Part shown: positions 11,401 to 23,234 of the stretch, piece by piece
Position numbering within the stretch: the first letter of the stretch is position 1
How the letters are laid out: each line of letters begins with the position of its first letter
Origin: Setaria digitata
Lineage: Eukaryota > Nematoda > Chromadorea > Rhabditida > Setariidae
DNA: 64,000 bases
Reading direction: 5' to 3'
NCBI GenBank assembly: GCA_003640385.1
Contig: RCAB01000238.1
Coordinates: 1 to 64,000, forward strand
Program-made: the position numbers and the translations under genes
The notes under the pieces: model-generated
What the model was told of the DNA's origin: nothing
Database searches by the model: none
Seen by the model: only the letters and a program-made list of their open reading frames with translations

Positions 11401-12787
11401 TTTCAGAAGACATAATGCTATGTTAAAATTATGTATCTTTCTAAAAGCAGAAGTATAGTGTCTAATTTTTGTAACTTTAGTGTATGAAAAATGTAACAGT
11501 TTTATCAGTAGACATACGTCTTTTTATACCTACTTTAAACGAATTCAGTAGATAATATAGGGGAAAAAGCAAGGTTTCACTCCGTTTGTAATCTTAAGAG
11601 CTTTTCTTGCAAAGCATCATATCGCAAACAGTGGATGCTGATGTTGAATAGACTTTAAATTTATGATTTATTTTTAATAGATATAGTAACAGATTTAATA
11701 GATTTTTAATAAGATTTTTTAAAATCATGTTGGATTCATATAAGGTACATATAAAATCCTTCCTTTTATTAATCTTTTGTTACAGATGATGACAAATCGC
11801 CCCCCAAAACCATTGTTTTTGTTAATACAAAACGTTTCGCAACAGTTATTGCATGTTACTTGTCGTTGAAAGGATATAAAGCTTATCCAATTCATGGGTA
11901 TGTTTCTGAAAAGTTTTTCTGTTTGCGAACAGAATTGAGATTTCAGAATTTAGGCACGTGGTGGTGGGCAGGGATTGTAAGGAAATACATATCTTTGTCA
12001 TTCATTATATCTGTGAATTTTTGTGAAAATTAGGACAGTCGAATTAGAATCTGACTCAATTATTTGTTCCTAGGAATCTTACTGCGAAATTGAGAAGAGA
12101 AGCAATTGTGGCTCTGCAGGATGGAGAATGTCACATACTCGTATCTACTGATGTAGCCGCACGAGGATTGGATATCAAGGGAGTATCACATGTATGTTTT
12201 AGTGCTTTCTTCAGGACTATTTAAGTTGCTTTTTCTATATCAGTTAGACTTAAACACTTAAATTTTTCTCCAAAATCCGGTCAATACTTTTAGAACTTTT
12301 TAAGAAATGTTTTGATGTTCTGAAGCGATGATACTACTGAATATTTGTTATTTTTCAGATAATAAATTATGAAATGCCAAAGGCAGAAGACTTTCTATCG
12401 TATATTCATCGTGTTGGGCGTACAGGACGTGTCGGAAATGTTGGCTGTGCAACAACATTCTTTGATTCTTCCGTGGATTATAGCATGGCTTTTGTTCTAT
12501 ATCGGGTATTGTTTTATGCCATATTGTTTTACAGATTAACAAAAGCATTAGCTGATTTGTACTGTGGCTGAGCATGAAAAAGTTCGGTGGATTTCATGTT
12601 CTACTTATTTTCCTAAAGGAATTTAATATCATTTTTTTTTACGACTTGTCCCTCAGGTAATCGCTGATTTCTGCATGTTTAGTGGCTTGAAATGAATAAG
12701 CAAGAAATACCTGATTTCTTGATTGAAGAAGCTCGACGTCAAAGAGATATCGAAGATTTGCAAAGGAAAACAAGAGAAGAATTATGA
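8472..12787 (+). CDS. DEAD-box RNA helicase, VASA/DDX3-like, divergent
   Basis: Thirteen exons chain in frame to 471 residues: 8472-8480, 8630-8796, 9249-9358, 9521-9616, 9812-9910, 10182-10312, 10502-10612, 10929-11078, 11311-11371, 11786-11897, 12074-12191, 12359-12505, 12683-12787 (TGA). Helicase motifs in order: Q motif (SFEEMNLN..YIKPLPIQ), I (AITGGGKT), Ia (PTKELAEQ), Ib (TVGRL), II (DEAD), III (SAT), IV (IVFVNTKRF), V (ARGLDI), VI (HRVGRTGR), then a VASA/DDX3-type C-terminus (EMNKQEIPDFL). These proteins are ATP-dependent RNA remodellers; the VASA/GLH branch works in germ granules. Departures from consensus: motif I is normally AQTGSGKT and motif Ib TPGR. The ~66 residues before the Q motif carry no FGG repeats or zinc knuckles, unlike GLH proteins. 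The exon 2 donor used here (AA|gtcggt, 8797) is weak but restores frame; the stronger gtttgt at 8801 does not. AATAAA occurs at 12798. It could be a fast-evolving paralogue rather than the main VASA. Confidence 0.85.
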
Positions 12788-15145
12788 TCAAGCGTTGAAT
12801 AAAATTTATATGGAAAATAGCCATGGCTAGTTAGACCGATGAAGATGGAATGATACATTTCCACTGATTGGATTGTATTGTTTGGCATGTTGATAGTGGC
12901 TTCCTGATCTCTTCATCTCTTACTCTACGGATCTATCCTAATCTAGATAATTTCAAAGCTGTGACTTCTTTCCGTTTAGTTCGACCAGTTCCTCATTGCC
13001 TCTATTCGACACTGTTAAAAAAAAATTATAAATTATGCAGATTTTTACTTTTCTCCATTACTGGAATAAATTTTGTGGAGAATTTTATACATTGGAAAAC
13101 AAATTTACCTTCAGCATATGGATAGCAATTTTGTGTTTTTTTGATCCCTAAATCTAAATTAGAATCCATGATGCTTAAACCTTTACTAGCGGCTTTAGAC
13201 TTTAAACTTTTCTGTTTAAATTTTTATATTTAAGTCTAAAATATAAACCTCGTTCATGGAAAAGAACGCATTTTCGCGTTCTCTCGGTGTTCTTGTTCTT
13301 GTTTTAGTTTATTAATTTAATTAATGGTAAAGTTAGTCTGAGTTAATTACAACGCAAGATTACAAATTTCGTGTTTAATATTTTGAAGTAACCTAAGCAG
13401 AAATACTGTTTAAGAATTATAATTGAAAAAAAGAGGAAGATATTGATCAGGACGAAATCGGATTTGATTTGATTTTTGCTGATTGCTTATTTTCTTTGGA
13501 AAGAACAGTAAAAATCTGGAATGAAGAAAACCGAAAGTTATAACTGAAGCATTGCTTACCACGTAGATATTCATGTAGCTGAACTGCAATATAATACCAG
13601 AGTGCTGTTCCTTGGAAAACAAAAAAGCATGACATTAATACTTACAATGGGGTCATCATTCCATTCCTCATTGTCAAGGTTATAAAAATTCACTGTATCA
13701 TGTTATTTTGTCGTTATTGCTTTTTTCTTAGCTGGGAGTAATGGGTCCGTTATCCTACATATTGCTAGGAGAGGCTTCATTAAACTTTTTTCAATTCCTC
13801 AAGTGTCGGAGAATTCCGTAAAGTACGTCTCATTTCTGATTCAGATTTTCGCTGTTCCAAATTCTCCTATCTAGTCTGAAATACGCAATTTTCTAGATGG
13901 GAAACTATCGCCGCAATAAACTGTGTCCTGTAGATGTGCTCAATAATGAATTCATATATCACTTTTATCGCTTGAATGCTATCACTATTCAAGCTCTTCA
14001 TTTCCTACAAAATTGTCAAGTATTATTTTCGTCTTCAAATAGATGTACATCCATTCTTCAGTATGGGTTTATCATAGATCTTACTGCAACAACATCTAAG
14101 TGAACTAAATGTCGAAAAGACCGATTTTTGCTCTTACTTCAGAAGAATCCTTTGCAATCTCTTGCCATAATACTTTTTGCTTCAGTTAACGAATTGCACA
14201 AAATTTCTCCTGCCTGAAAAAAAGTCTCAGCTTGACGCAACTCTTCGTTTTCACTTTTAGGGATCCTCTAATTTGTTTCTAATGAATGAATGTTTTCTTT
14301 TTTCCAAAGGAAATTACTAACATATAGTTTTATCGCACTTCAGTATATGACTGACATTACGAAAGTTGAACATATTATTTGAAACTTTATTCATTGCTCG
14401 TTAGGTCAGATCTAATTGGAAATTTTTTCCAGTCATCTCAGATTATTTCATTTAATGTGGAATCTAAGCCGCCATTAACACACTTGAAAGTGAAATCATA
14501 GGTTCCAGTGATGATTTAAATTCTTTTTTTCTTTTTGATATTAAAATTTCATTGAAAAAATAGCTTTTGTTTAATAAATATTAATCAATAATGTGGGTCA
14601 TTCATTTCTATTTCGAATCAAGATTCGCATTACTTAAATGAAATGAATGTAGCCTCAGTAAAGCCTCAAAGTGATGAAAAAAAGCCAGGATATGTGGTGA
14701 AAAAATTTCATTTCATTTTAAGAAGTATTAACATAACAAGCTCTAAAAGAAGAATTGAATTCTGCTAATTTACCTTAAAAATTTTGTAAGTACAGAACGC
14801 AGTATTACTTTACTCATCTTCATTGGATGTTTTTATTGCACTTTACTCAAAAAGATTTCGATTGTTAATGGAAATTCCGATTATTTGATTACAAAACAAA
14901 TTCAAATTTGCTAATTATTAATCTTTTTTATGTCGATCAGTACCAAGTACAATGTGCGGATAAAATTTGTTTTATTAGAAATCTATTCTACTGTCTGTAT
15001 TGCTCTTTACTGTCCTTCGAGAACCTTATATGAGGAGTAATTCTCCATCTTCATGAGTTTAGATTTTGCAAATTCACTCTAAAACAAGGATAGTCTAGCT
15101 TTTTTTCGTTTCTTTTTTTAAGGTGTTATTTTGAAAAGCGATGCA
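12788..15145. other. Intergenic; one short echo of the DB-module gene
   Basis: No exon chain found. At 13895-13935, after a ttctag acceptor, the plus strand reads YRRNKLCPVDVL, resembling FRDKKCPVDNI at the start of the last exon of the downstream DB-module gene. The rest of the DB cysteine pattern is absent, so it may be a decayed duplicate exon. T runs and AT-rich sequence otherwise. Confidence 0.35.
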
Positions 15146-16582
15146 ATGATACTCGCCTGGATCATTCATTTCATCATATTTGCATATTTTGAATGTGGTA
15201 CCGGGAAATCTCAAAATCGCTGTGACATAATGCATTATAAGCATTGCTGTAATCCACATATTTACAACAAATGCTTCGAAAAGGTTTTCCATTTCAGTTC
15301 AGACTTGCTCGGCATAACAAAATAGATTCAGAAATGTGAGGCGTATATATAACAAATGGAGTGAGTTATAGTTCAGAGGAAAATTTTTGATTTAGCCTGT
15401 TTTATACAAGATCTAAAATAAAGTTTCAAATAGATTGGTTGCTTATTAAAGCAACTTTTTCTTTTCTTGTCTTACTGAGAATCAAATTTTAGTGCCATCA
15501 ATGGGCAGCTCTGAACTGCTTTCGGGACAGGGCACAGCGTGATCAAGTTGTTATTTCACGTTCAATTGGCGTTCAAGTAATTAATAGATATGTTGATATC
15601 CATAAAAAAAGTAGAAATGAAGGAATCATGAAAGCGAAAGGCTCATCCACAGATGAGGTGCCTTTTATAATTCACTTATATTTCAGCTATAATAATAAAC
15701 TTCAAAATTGTAATCTGACTAGATCCGTAGTCTTAGTCTACACTTTTTTGCCAAGCTTTCTTTGTCTCATCAGCTTATTTCCATTTTTCCCAGTCTTCCT
15801 GCAGGAGTGTGGTACGCTTAGCACCGAATTCATCCCTTGTGTTCAGAAGGAGCTTGCTGATCAGATATTCTATGACTGCTGTAAATTATACACAGAACCG
15901 GATTGCCATGAACTGTGCCGATATGAAGTAAATCGAAATGTAGCACAATCACTTGTATGTATTATTTCGAAGTTCAGTCATAATTATTATAGAAATATCC
16001 CTGCGCGGATAATTGTAATAGATGTGCTTTTGAACTTGAATAATAACTTTCACGGCCATGGAACAAATCAAATATAATGCTAGTCCTCAAAATGAGGTTG
16101 TGCTTTCATTAATAAAGATAACATGAATTTCAAATATGAATTTTAAGGCTCAGCTACTTATTTCCTCTAAGGCCAGAGTATTGAAGCATATCCTCAATCT
16201 AGCAAACAAGAAACATAAATTATTCAAACATTCTACCTCTTCGATTTAATTACTGGAAATTGAACTAACACTATATCAGAATACGAAAACGGTTCTCGCC
16301 GTTACATGGCCGAATTTTCAGTTACTGAAGATATTCCGCGATAAAAAATGCCCTGTGGACAATATTCCCGTTGTATTATACTGTGCATCGCAAAATCGAG
16401 ACAATCGGTTGTGTTGTAGACAGTACGGCCTGACATCTCGGATGCCTAGTGTTAATCGAAGATGCCTACGAATGTGTGATCCTTATCGTTTTGATATTCC
16501 CGTATTACGGGAAAATGATTTGCTCTGTCTCAGCCACTGGGATATCATTATGTATTGCCATCATGCGGGACTTAGGTACTAG
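15146..16582 (+). CDS. Secreted DB-module cysteine-rich protein
   Basis: Four exons, all phase 0, give 237 residues: 15146-15283, 15493-15657, 15805-15954, 16322-16582 (TAG). The N-terminus MILAWIIHFIIFAYF is a signal peptide or anchor. Two cysteine-rich repeats follow. The first spans CDIMHYKHCCNP..CFEK and CHQWAALNCFRD, then CGTLSTEFIPCVQ. The second has the paired-Cys pattern YDCCKLY..DCHELCRYE, and the last exon repeats it (CPVD..LCCRQYG..RCLRMCDPYRFD) and ends LCLSHWDIIMYCHHAG. This spacing of CC, LC/MC-x-Y and a late C-H is that of the nematode DB module, found in secreted or cuticle-associated proteins whose biochemical role is unknown. The last exon could be spliced again at ttag|gtact (16575) instead of ending at the TAG immediately after. 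A start two codons upstream in another frame (15141) is not in frame. Confidence 0.75.
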
Positions 16583-17755
16583 AAGCATAACACGTTCAGT
16601 TTCTTTTAATATTAGCAGTATCACTATCTGATACATTGCCTTAGATTCAGCTTTCTAGCATTCTTTATTTCTGATGGGAAAAGTTAAGTTATACTTGCGT
16701 GATAGATATCACTTGGATAAGTGATAAGAGATGAGGTGACAGGTGATTGTCCTTTGTGCTACAATGGTTAAAGTCTTGCACATTTACCTTTCACTTTTAC
16801 TGAAAACAAATTTCCTGTTGTTTTTTTTTTTTTTTTTTTTGGCAACTGGCAAAAAAGTTAGTAACGATTGAATTACTTTTCCTTTTGTTTGTTGAATATA
16901 ACAGGGCGTCGAAATGCCACTAAATTTTACACTCTTCGCTTTTTGGAAGTGAAATACAGTGCTGAGACATACCTTGTTTTTTTTTACTAAATGCACAAGT
17001 TCGGCAAGCGACCTTTCAGTGAAGTCACTGACAGTCATCCTTCCACGGAATTCATTCATGTCAGGCATCTTTCATATGATGTTGGTGAGCGGATTTCGGT
17101 CTGAAGACCACTGGCCAACCGGAATATGACAACATTTTGCTTGCTGACTAAAATTCCTTCTGAACTACCATCATTCGTGCTAATTTTTGGACCTGAATTA
17201 ATTAGAAATTTTATCTCCACCACTTTCCTGATATACAACATATCAGTTCTAGTTGACTGTAATTTGTTGGTTAGTAACCAATTTGTTGATGTGCCCAGAC
17301 TTAGATACTGAACAGGCTTCTCATAAATTTGCCGTCATGTAGTATCAAATCAATTTCAATGATTGTTAGGTGTACCTTAAACTTTTCAATAGGAATTTTT
17401 AAGCAGAATAATATCTTTTGTTAGCATATCGCACCGAAATTTGAATTGAGTTCTGAATACAATTGACCTTTTCATGTATTTAATTGATTGAAATGATTGA
17501 TTTATTTACAACTTGGATATATCAGCGGAAGTTTAATTCGCTGTAAAACATTATAATTTTAAATAACAAATTGTTAATATCAGTAAGTGAATGAATGATT
17601 CGTTTTGTCCATTCATCATTTGATCTTGTGTTGGGAGAATCCACAGGTATTTGTGCTTCAGTTCATACACTCTTGCTGCTACTGTTTCAAGACATTAACA
17701 TGGAATAAACTTTTTCTTCTTATTCCGTAGAAGTTGAAATTTCAAATTTTACACA
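16583..17755. other. Intergenic between DB-module gene and bestrophin
   Basis: Contains the orphan exon listed at 16973-17068 and a 22-base T run near 16818. Nothing else supportable. Confidence 0.4.
16973..17068 (-). CDS. Orphan candidate exon, unknown protein
   Basis: On the minus strand an ATG at 17068 opens 32 codons (MPDMNEFRGRMTVSDFTERS, then LAELVHLVKKNK) ending at a consensus donor (AAG|gtatgt). The translation is charged and well balanced, unlike random AT-rich sequence. I found no partner exon with a convincing acceptor downstream (toward 16600), and the stretch upstream (17056-17241) is open in another frame only. It may be a real first exon of a small gene on the strand opposite the DB-module gene, a pseudogene remnant, or chance. 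Confidence 0.25.
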
Positions 17756-20661
17756 ATGACAATCTCATATGAAGAGGAATTCTCATCGCTGATGCTCCGG
17801 TGGCGTGGATCACTTTGGAAAGCTGTTCTAAAAGATTTGATTGCTTTCTATTTCGCTTACTACATTATCTTTTTTTTTCAGGTATTTTCTTTTAAGTTTT
17901 CAGCTGATTTTTGTTCATCTTTTTGCCCGCATTAAAATTTGATGTATACATCGAAATAGCACATTTATTCTAAAGATGACATAAAAAGCTTTTTTGGAAA
18001 ATATTCAGCATTGTTCATGATGCTTCTTGAATTCTAGTTTGAAAATAAAAAGAATTTTTGGATAAATATGACTGCAATAAACGAAAAACAATATTGCCTT
18101 AAAATCAGCAACAACTGGAACATTCCACACCGGCTTTTCGTCATTTTAGGAAATGGTTCTAATGAATTCCTTCAAACCTTATGTTTTTCTTATTTTGTAT
18201 GGTTTTAATCTATAGAATTTTAAATAGAAGTTGAAAAATTCCTAATGTTTTTTTTTTTTATTCCATTTGTGAAGAAATCTCAACCTTTTAAGATTTTTTA
18301 TTATGTTCAATTCCAAATTAATTTGGAATTTTATTTTCATTTTTTAATAAACAGAATTTCTTTTTAATATTTTTTACTTATATTTTCAAACATTTTATCC
18401 CTATTCTTTCACATTTATTTGATTACACAAAGTGAAAAAAATTTATGAACAAAGTTAGGAAAATTTGTCAATTTTTAACAGTAAATTGAACTATTCGCTA
18501 AAGTTTTTGATTCAAAATTAATAAATTTTCAAGGCAAAAATTAAAGCAAATGAATTAGAAGTTGCATGTGAGATAAATGATTGCAGTGGTACTACCTAGA
18601 TGAGAAGCAAAAGGAATACTTCACCGGATGGATTATTTGGTGCGAAATTGGTTCCCAATATATCCCTTTATCTTTCCTGCTTGGCTTTTTCGTTGCTGTT
18701 GTGGTAGCGCGATGGTGGGAACAGTTCAATTATATTAGCTGGCCTGATAAATTAATGATGATGGTAGCAACTTGCTTACCCGGAGACCAAAACTTACCTA
18801 TTCGACAAGTTATTGCGAGATGGTCTAGTCTACAAGTAAGTTTTAATAACCCAAACAAGAATACAAAGGCACTAACTATCCTGTGAATTTGCTTAGTTAA
18901 ACTGCAGTTTCTAAGAATTCCTCATCAAAATATATATATATATATATACATCGAAATTTATAAGAGGAGAAACTGAGTATAAAACGATTTGATGGAATAG
19001 TAATTTGCCGGCTAACTTAGGCAGCTATTGCATGGTCCGGAATATCGGTTCGTACCCTGAAGAGATTTCCAACGGAACGACATCTAGTGAAAGCAGATTT
19101 GATGACTGAAGAAGAGTACAAAATGTTTACCAATGTGGAAGCACGACATGGTAAATGGTACGGATTCAGGTTAAAAAATGCTGCAGCGAAATTCCCAGAT
19201 TGAAATTTATACTTCAAATAAATTTAATTTAACAAGCAAGCATTAGTTCAAATTTATTAATTAAGAAGGATTATTTAATCACTATTAATCACTTAAAGAT
19301 TATTTAATTTAGTTCAGCAATCTGCTGGACATTGACGAATTTTCCAAAGCGAAAGTAAGGAAACATTTATTTTACAGGTTTGTACCAGTGATGTGGATAT
19401 CAAATTTGTTAGGTGCATTGTATCAACAAAAACGAATTGATTCAATTCAACTTAATATGCTAATGCAACAGCTATATTCGTTCAGGGATGGTTTTGCTAT
19501 GTTATTTGTTTATGATTGGGTAAAGATACCTCTTGTTTACACACAGGTAAACATTTTACTTCACTGCGGAAGTTTTGGAGTGCTTGAACTTATGAACTAG
19601 AGACTACAAGGTTTTGAGCTCATAAATCGAAATAATGCTTTCTCTGGAAAATCCGATTCCTCCATGAAATTGTAAATTCTTCAAGGTAGTTGCTATAGCG
19701 ACCTACGGGTATTTTGTGATTTGTTTGATTGGACGACAACCAAAAATCGACGAACATTCAATGGGAAAAGAAGTTTTCATATTATTTCCAGTTTTCACAA
19801 CTTTTCAAATATTATTCTACATTGGTTGGCTCAAAGTTGGCCAATATTTGATGAATCCATTCGGTGAAGATGATGATGACTTTGGTGAGCTTAATCTTTA
19901 GAAACTGTAATTAAGCATGTACTCTTTAAAAGATGTTTAAATGTATTTATCCATAACTGAAAACAATGTAATGAGGCTGCAAGAAAAATTGAAGTTCAAC
20001 TTTTCAAAGGAAGAGAATTAAAGAAAAAACGGATTATTAGAAAACTATCAAAGAATTCCCGTATAATTGTTCTTGAGAGTACTGAGCTGAATTTTTTCAT
20101 TTTAAACTATCATTCTATTATAATAATGAATGAGAATTGAATGATTGAAATGTGACGTACACCTATCGATAAGCATCTCTTGTGGTCTGTAACTACAGAA
20201 ATAAACCATCTCTTTAGAACTGAACTATGTGCTAGATCGAAACACGTTCATTGCTCACATGATGGCAACAAACTTGGCCAATCAATTACCAACAATTAGC
20301 AAGAATGGGATGTGTGCTCTCCTGCCCCATACTAAAGCTTCATTTAAAATACAGGTAAGTTAATGCTACTGTTATTTTCATGAGTCTTCACGTGTATACG
20401 TAAGTAGCTTCACGTTTACTTAAAATTCAGGATGTGATACCAAAGAGTCATCTAATGGACTTCAAATTAACAGAAGATGAAATGAAATTGATCCAGCTGG
20501 ATGAACTTGTAGTGAAGAATGAAAATGATAAGGCAAAAATTAAGCAGAAGCCTGGACTGCTATCACGAGCTGTGCGAACAAGTAGAAAGTATATTGCTGA
20601 TGATTCTCTCCTAAGTAGCACTTTCTTTTACCAACTATTCTTTGGCTTCTATCAATTATGA
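17756..20661 (+). CDS. Bestrophin-family anion channel
   Basis: Seven exons give a complete 419-residue protein with consistent phases: 17756-17881, 18587-18835, 19021-19169, 19378-19546, 19686-19884, 20218-20354, 20431-20661 (TGA). Family hallmarks: N-terminal MTISYEEEF..LMLRWRGSL; the pore neck IPLSFLLGFF (residues 68-77, keeping the Ile-Phe-Phe neck of vertebrate bestrophins); VARWWEQ; VYDWVKIPLVYTQ; GWLKVGQYLMNPFGEDDDD followed by F, the calcium-clasp acidic cluster at about 288-297; and ELNYVLDRN. Bestrophins are calcium-gated chloride/bicarbonate channels of the plasma membrane that assemble as pentamers; nematodes have a large expanded family. Length is short for vertebrate members (about 585) because the long cytoplasmic tail is nearly absent, as in many nematode bestrophins. 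AATAAA lies at 20728, 67 bases after the stop. Confidence 0.93.
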
Positions 20662-22859
20662 AATAGTAGATCGTAATCGCTTCCAAGTTTAACAATTTTT
20701 TGGCACACCTTTAAGGTTTAATTTAATAATAAAATTTCCTTTTTTTTTCCAGCTTTCAGCAGTAAAATTTGAGAACTTTCAGGACGAAAGATAAATACCA
20801 TCGAGAAAAGACGACCTTCATTTGATTTCCCATCAAAATAGCACCTATTTCACAGATATCGATTGATTTGCTTCAAAAACATTAAAATTAATTTATTTGT
20901 TATTTCACTTGAACCAGTGAAGCATATGTCAATACATATAAATTAACTGCCATCACAAACTGTAAAAAAGCTAAATTTTGACAAGAAAAAAAAGAGGATT
21001 CGAAAAACTGAAATTAAAGTTCAAATCTGAAACTGATAAACTGAAATTCAGTTTTAGAAATAGTAGAAGATAATAAGATCTATCATGGCATTCTTAAAAG
21101 AGCTTTCGTTTTTGAATATCGATCCACTTTGTCAGTATTTGAAAATACAATTATGGTGAAAATTTTCAAACAAAATTTTCAAATAACGATTATCAAGTAT
21201 TTATATTAGATTCTAAACAATGATTAATAGAAAATGAGCAAATAGTTAGATACAACTGTTATTAGGACATGCACGTAGTACTATTGTGCAGAATCTAATT
21301 AGCGCAACTTACGTGTAGTTGTGATAATTAAAAGTAACACTAAACAGTGATAATGATTATCGTTTTTAGCACTATCAGATAAAGCTGTAAATGTTTCATT
21401 TATTTGGTTGAAGAATAAACCTTGCTGTGTGAATTATTCTTAGCTAAAGTTCTTTTACTGGACAATGATAACAGCGATATTAATATATATTTGTAGTACA
21501 CGGTGATCTTAGGAGACTGACTGCTGACTTCGTAAACTAAAAGAACCGACAATGCTCCATTCATTATCGGCTAAATGGGCTAATGTGTTGGATAACTAAA
21601 GCCAACAGTTACCAAATTGAGAAGTTTGATGAGAACTGCTATTTCTAAATATACTATGTTCTTTTTCTCGGTAGTTAATAGAAGAAAAAAGAAGTGTATA
21701 AGGATGGTACTTATAGGACAACAAAACTGTGAAGCTAAGCATCTGAAACTTTGAAATCCTTAGAACTATAGAGTGTTAAAACACTGTTTGACTGTTTTTG
21801 ATATTTTATCCTATGACCTTAACAGGCTGGGTTATGTAGGCTTAATAATTCTACACTAATAGCTATTTCCATTAAATTAAGAATGTTAAATAGATAACTT
21901 AATGAATATTAGTAACAACTACCTTTTATTCTCAGAATGTGTGTTAGTGATCAGTGAAAATAAAAAGACTGATTGGACTGGAAACGTTCTTTTTGAATCC
22001 AATTTAATTTAATTATCAATTTAATTCTCCACTCCATTAAATTCATTACTCCTTATTTTAACATTCCTTAAAGACTAAGGACTAACCTACAAGTAGCGCA
22101 AACGGAAACTGGAAAAGCATGATGAAACGTTTTATTACTGCTGAAAAAAGCCTTTCATGATGGAAACAGAAGTGAAAGTGACTGCTGCTAGCGATACTAT
22201 AATTTAGTGACAGAAACCTGTTGATTCTCAATAATAACATCAACTGAACTTCAGCTCTTCAAACTGCATTCAACTGTGATGCTGATTTAGTGTGAAGCAA
22301 TGAAGAGGAAGAGTGAGAATCCCGTCCTTCAAAGTCTGCAAAGTTAGCTAGAGTTGCATGAAGCACTTCAGTCCCAAACACGTGGAAACTAGTTCAGAAG
22401 GGATATAACGGATCTATACTCCTCTTTCCCTTCACTGCCCCACTGTCGATCCCATAACTTGGTCTTTCCTGAGCTTCCGTTTCTCACCATTGATTCTGCA
22501 CTTTCAAAGGTCATATTTTTGAATTTGCAGTCCCTGGTATCGGAAGGTGTGACTACCTAGATGAATTGGAATATGTTGGAACATATATTCACACTAAGTC
22601 TCCTCTCATTCGAAGCACGTCGAGCATTGAATCATCCACTTACTAATTTCTCTTTCGCTTAGTTCATGAAAAAAATCATTCTATGAATCGACAAGGAGAA
22701 AAACGTGAAGGAAAAATTGAAAATCTTCATAAAATATGGAAAATTAAGATTTAGAATTCACAAGAGTTCTACAGGGATGGAAATACAACCTACGAGACAA
22801 GAAGAATTGAATACTGTAAAGACACATCACTGATACCGTAGTTACGAGATCATCCTGCA
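20662..22859. other. Intergenic; possible decayed repeat in its right half
   Basis: After the bestrophin polyadenylation region I see no exons. From about 22080 the base composition becomes noticeably less AT-rich and continues into the reverse-transcriptase fossil at 22860-23220, so part of 22080-22860 may be the decayed 5' portion (endonuclease side) of the same element. I cannot recognise protein motifs in it. Confidence 0.4.
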
Positions 22860-23220
22860 ATAAATGCACGTCAGATACGATCCAGTTTCATACAGGTCAT
22901 AGCATTAAGAGTCACTTTGCGGGAAGTAGACATTGGGTTCAGGCCAGGGAAGGAACTTTGCTTTGCCGTATTCTCACTACCGTATTCTCCACAGCGTCAT
23001 CGTAGTTCAACTGAAGGCCTTCTTCATACCTCTTCCGGAAATCGCATTTCTTGAACGTTTGCGCTCGGAAGGAGTTCCTGTAGGAATAAGTGTTTTTTGT
23101 TTAAGTAAATTACGACTAGCAGCTAGCATTTTTTCTTGCATATGAAAGTGCTAGGGAGATTCATTTTGCTAGGTGGTCCTCAGAGGTGTTCAGTTTGAGA
23201 CAGCGCTTGATCCCATTCAA
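22860..23220 (+). pseudogene. Fossil LINE-type (non-LTR) reverse transcriptase fragment
   Basis: Three plus-strand blocks in different frames follow the order of a LINE reverse-transcriptase core. At 22932 the frame reads IGFRPGKELCFAVFSL, matching the family's (A)GFRPGR-x-C-x-x-x-IFxLR. At 22996-23085 another frame reads VIVVQLKAFFIPLPE, then LERLRSEGVPVGI, matching VVFxDFKxAFDS..LWxxLxxxGVP. At 23177-23218 a third frame reads SSEVFSLRQRLIPF, matching TxxGVRQGxxLSPxLF. Substitutions have removed the DFKAAFDS aspartates, and at least two frameshifts separate the blocks, so it cannot be functional. It lies immediately upstream (15 bp) of the innexin start codon. Clade (RTE, CR1 or similar) cannot be told from this. 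Confidence 0.65.
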
Positions 23221-23234
23221 ATCGTCTACCGGAA

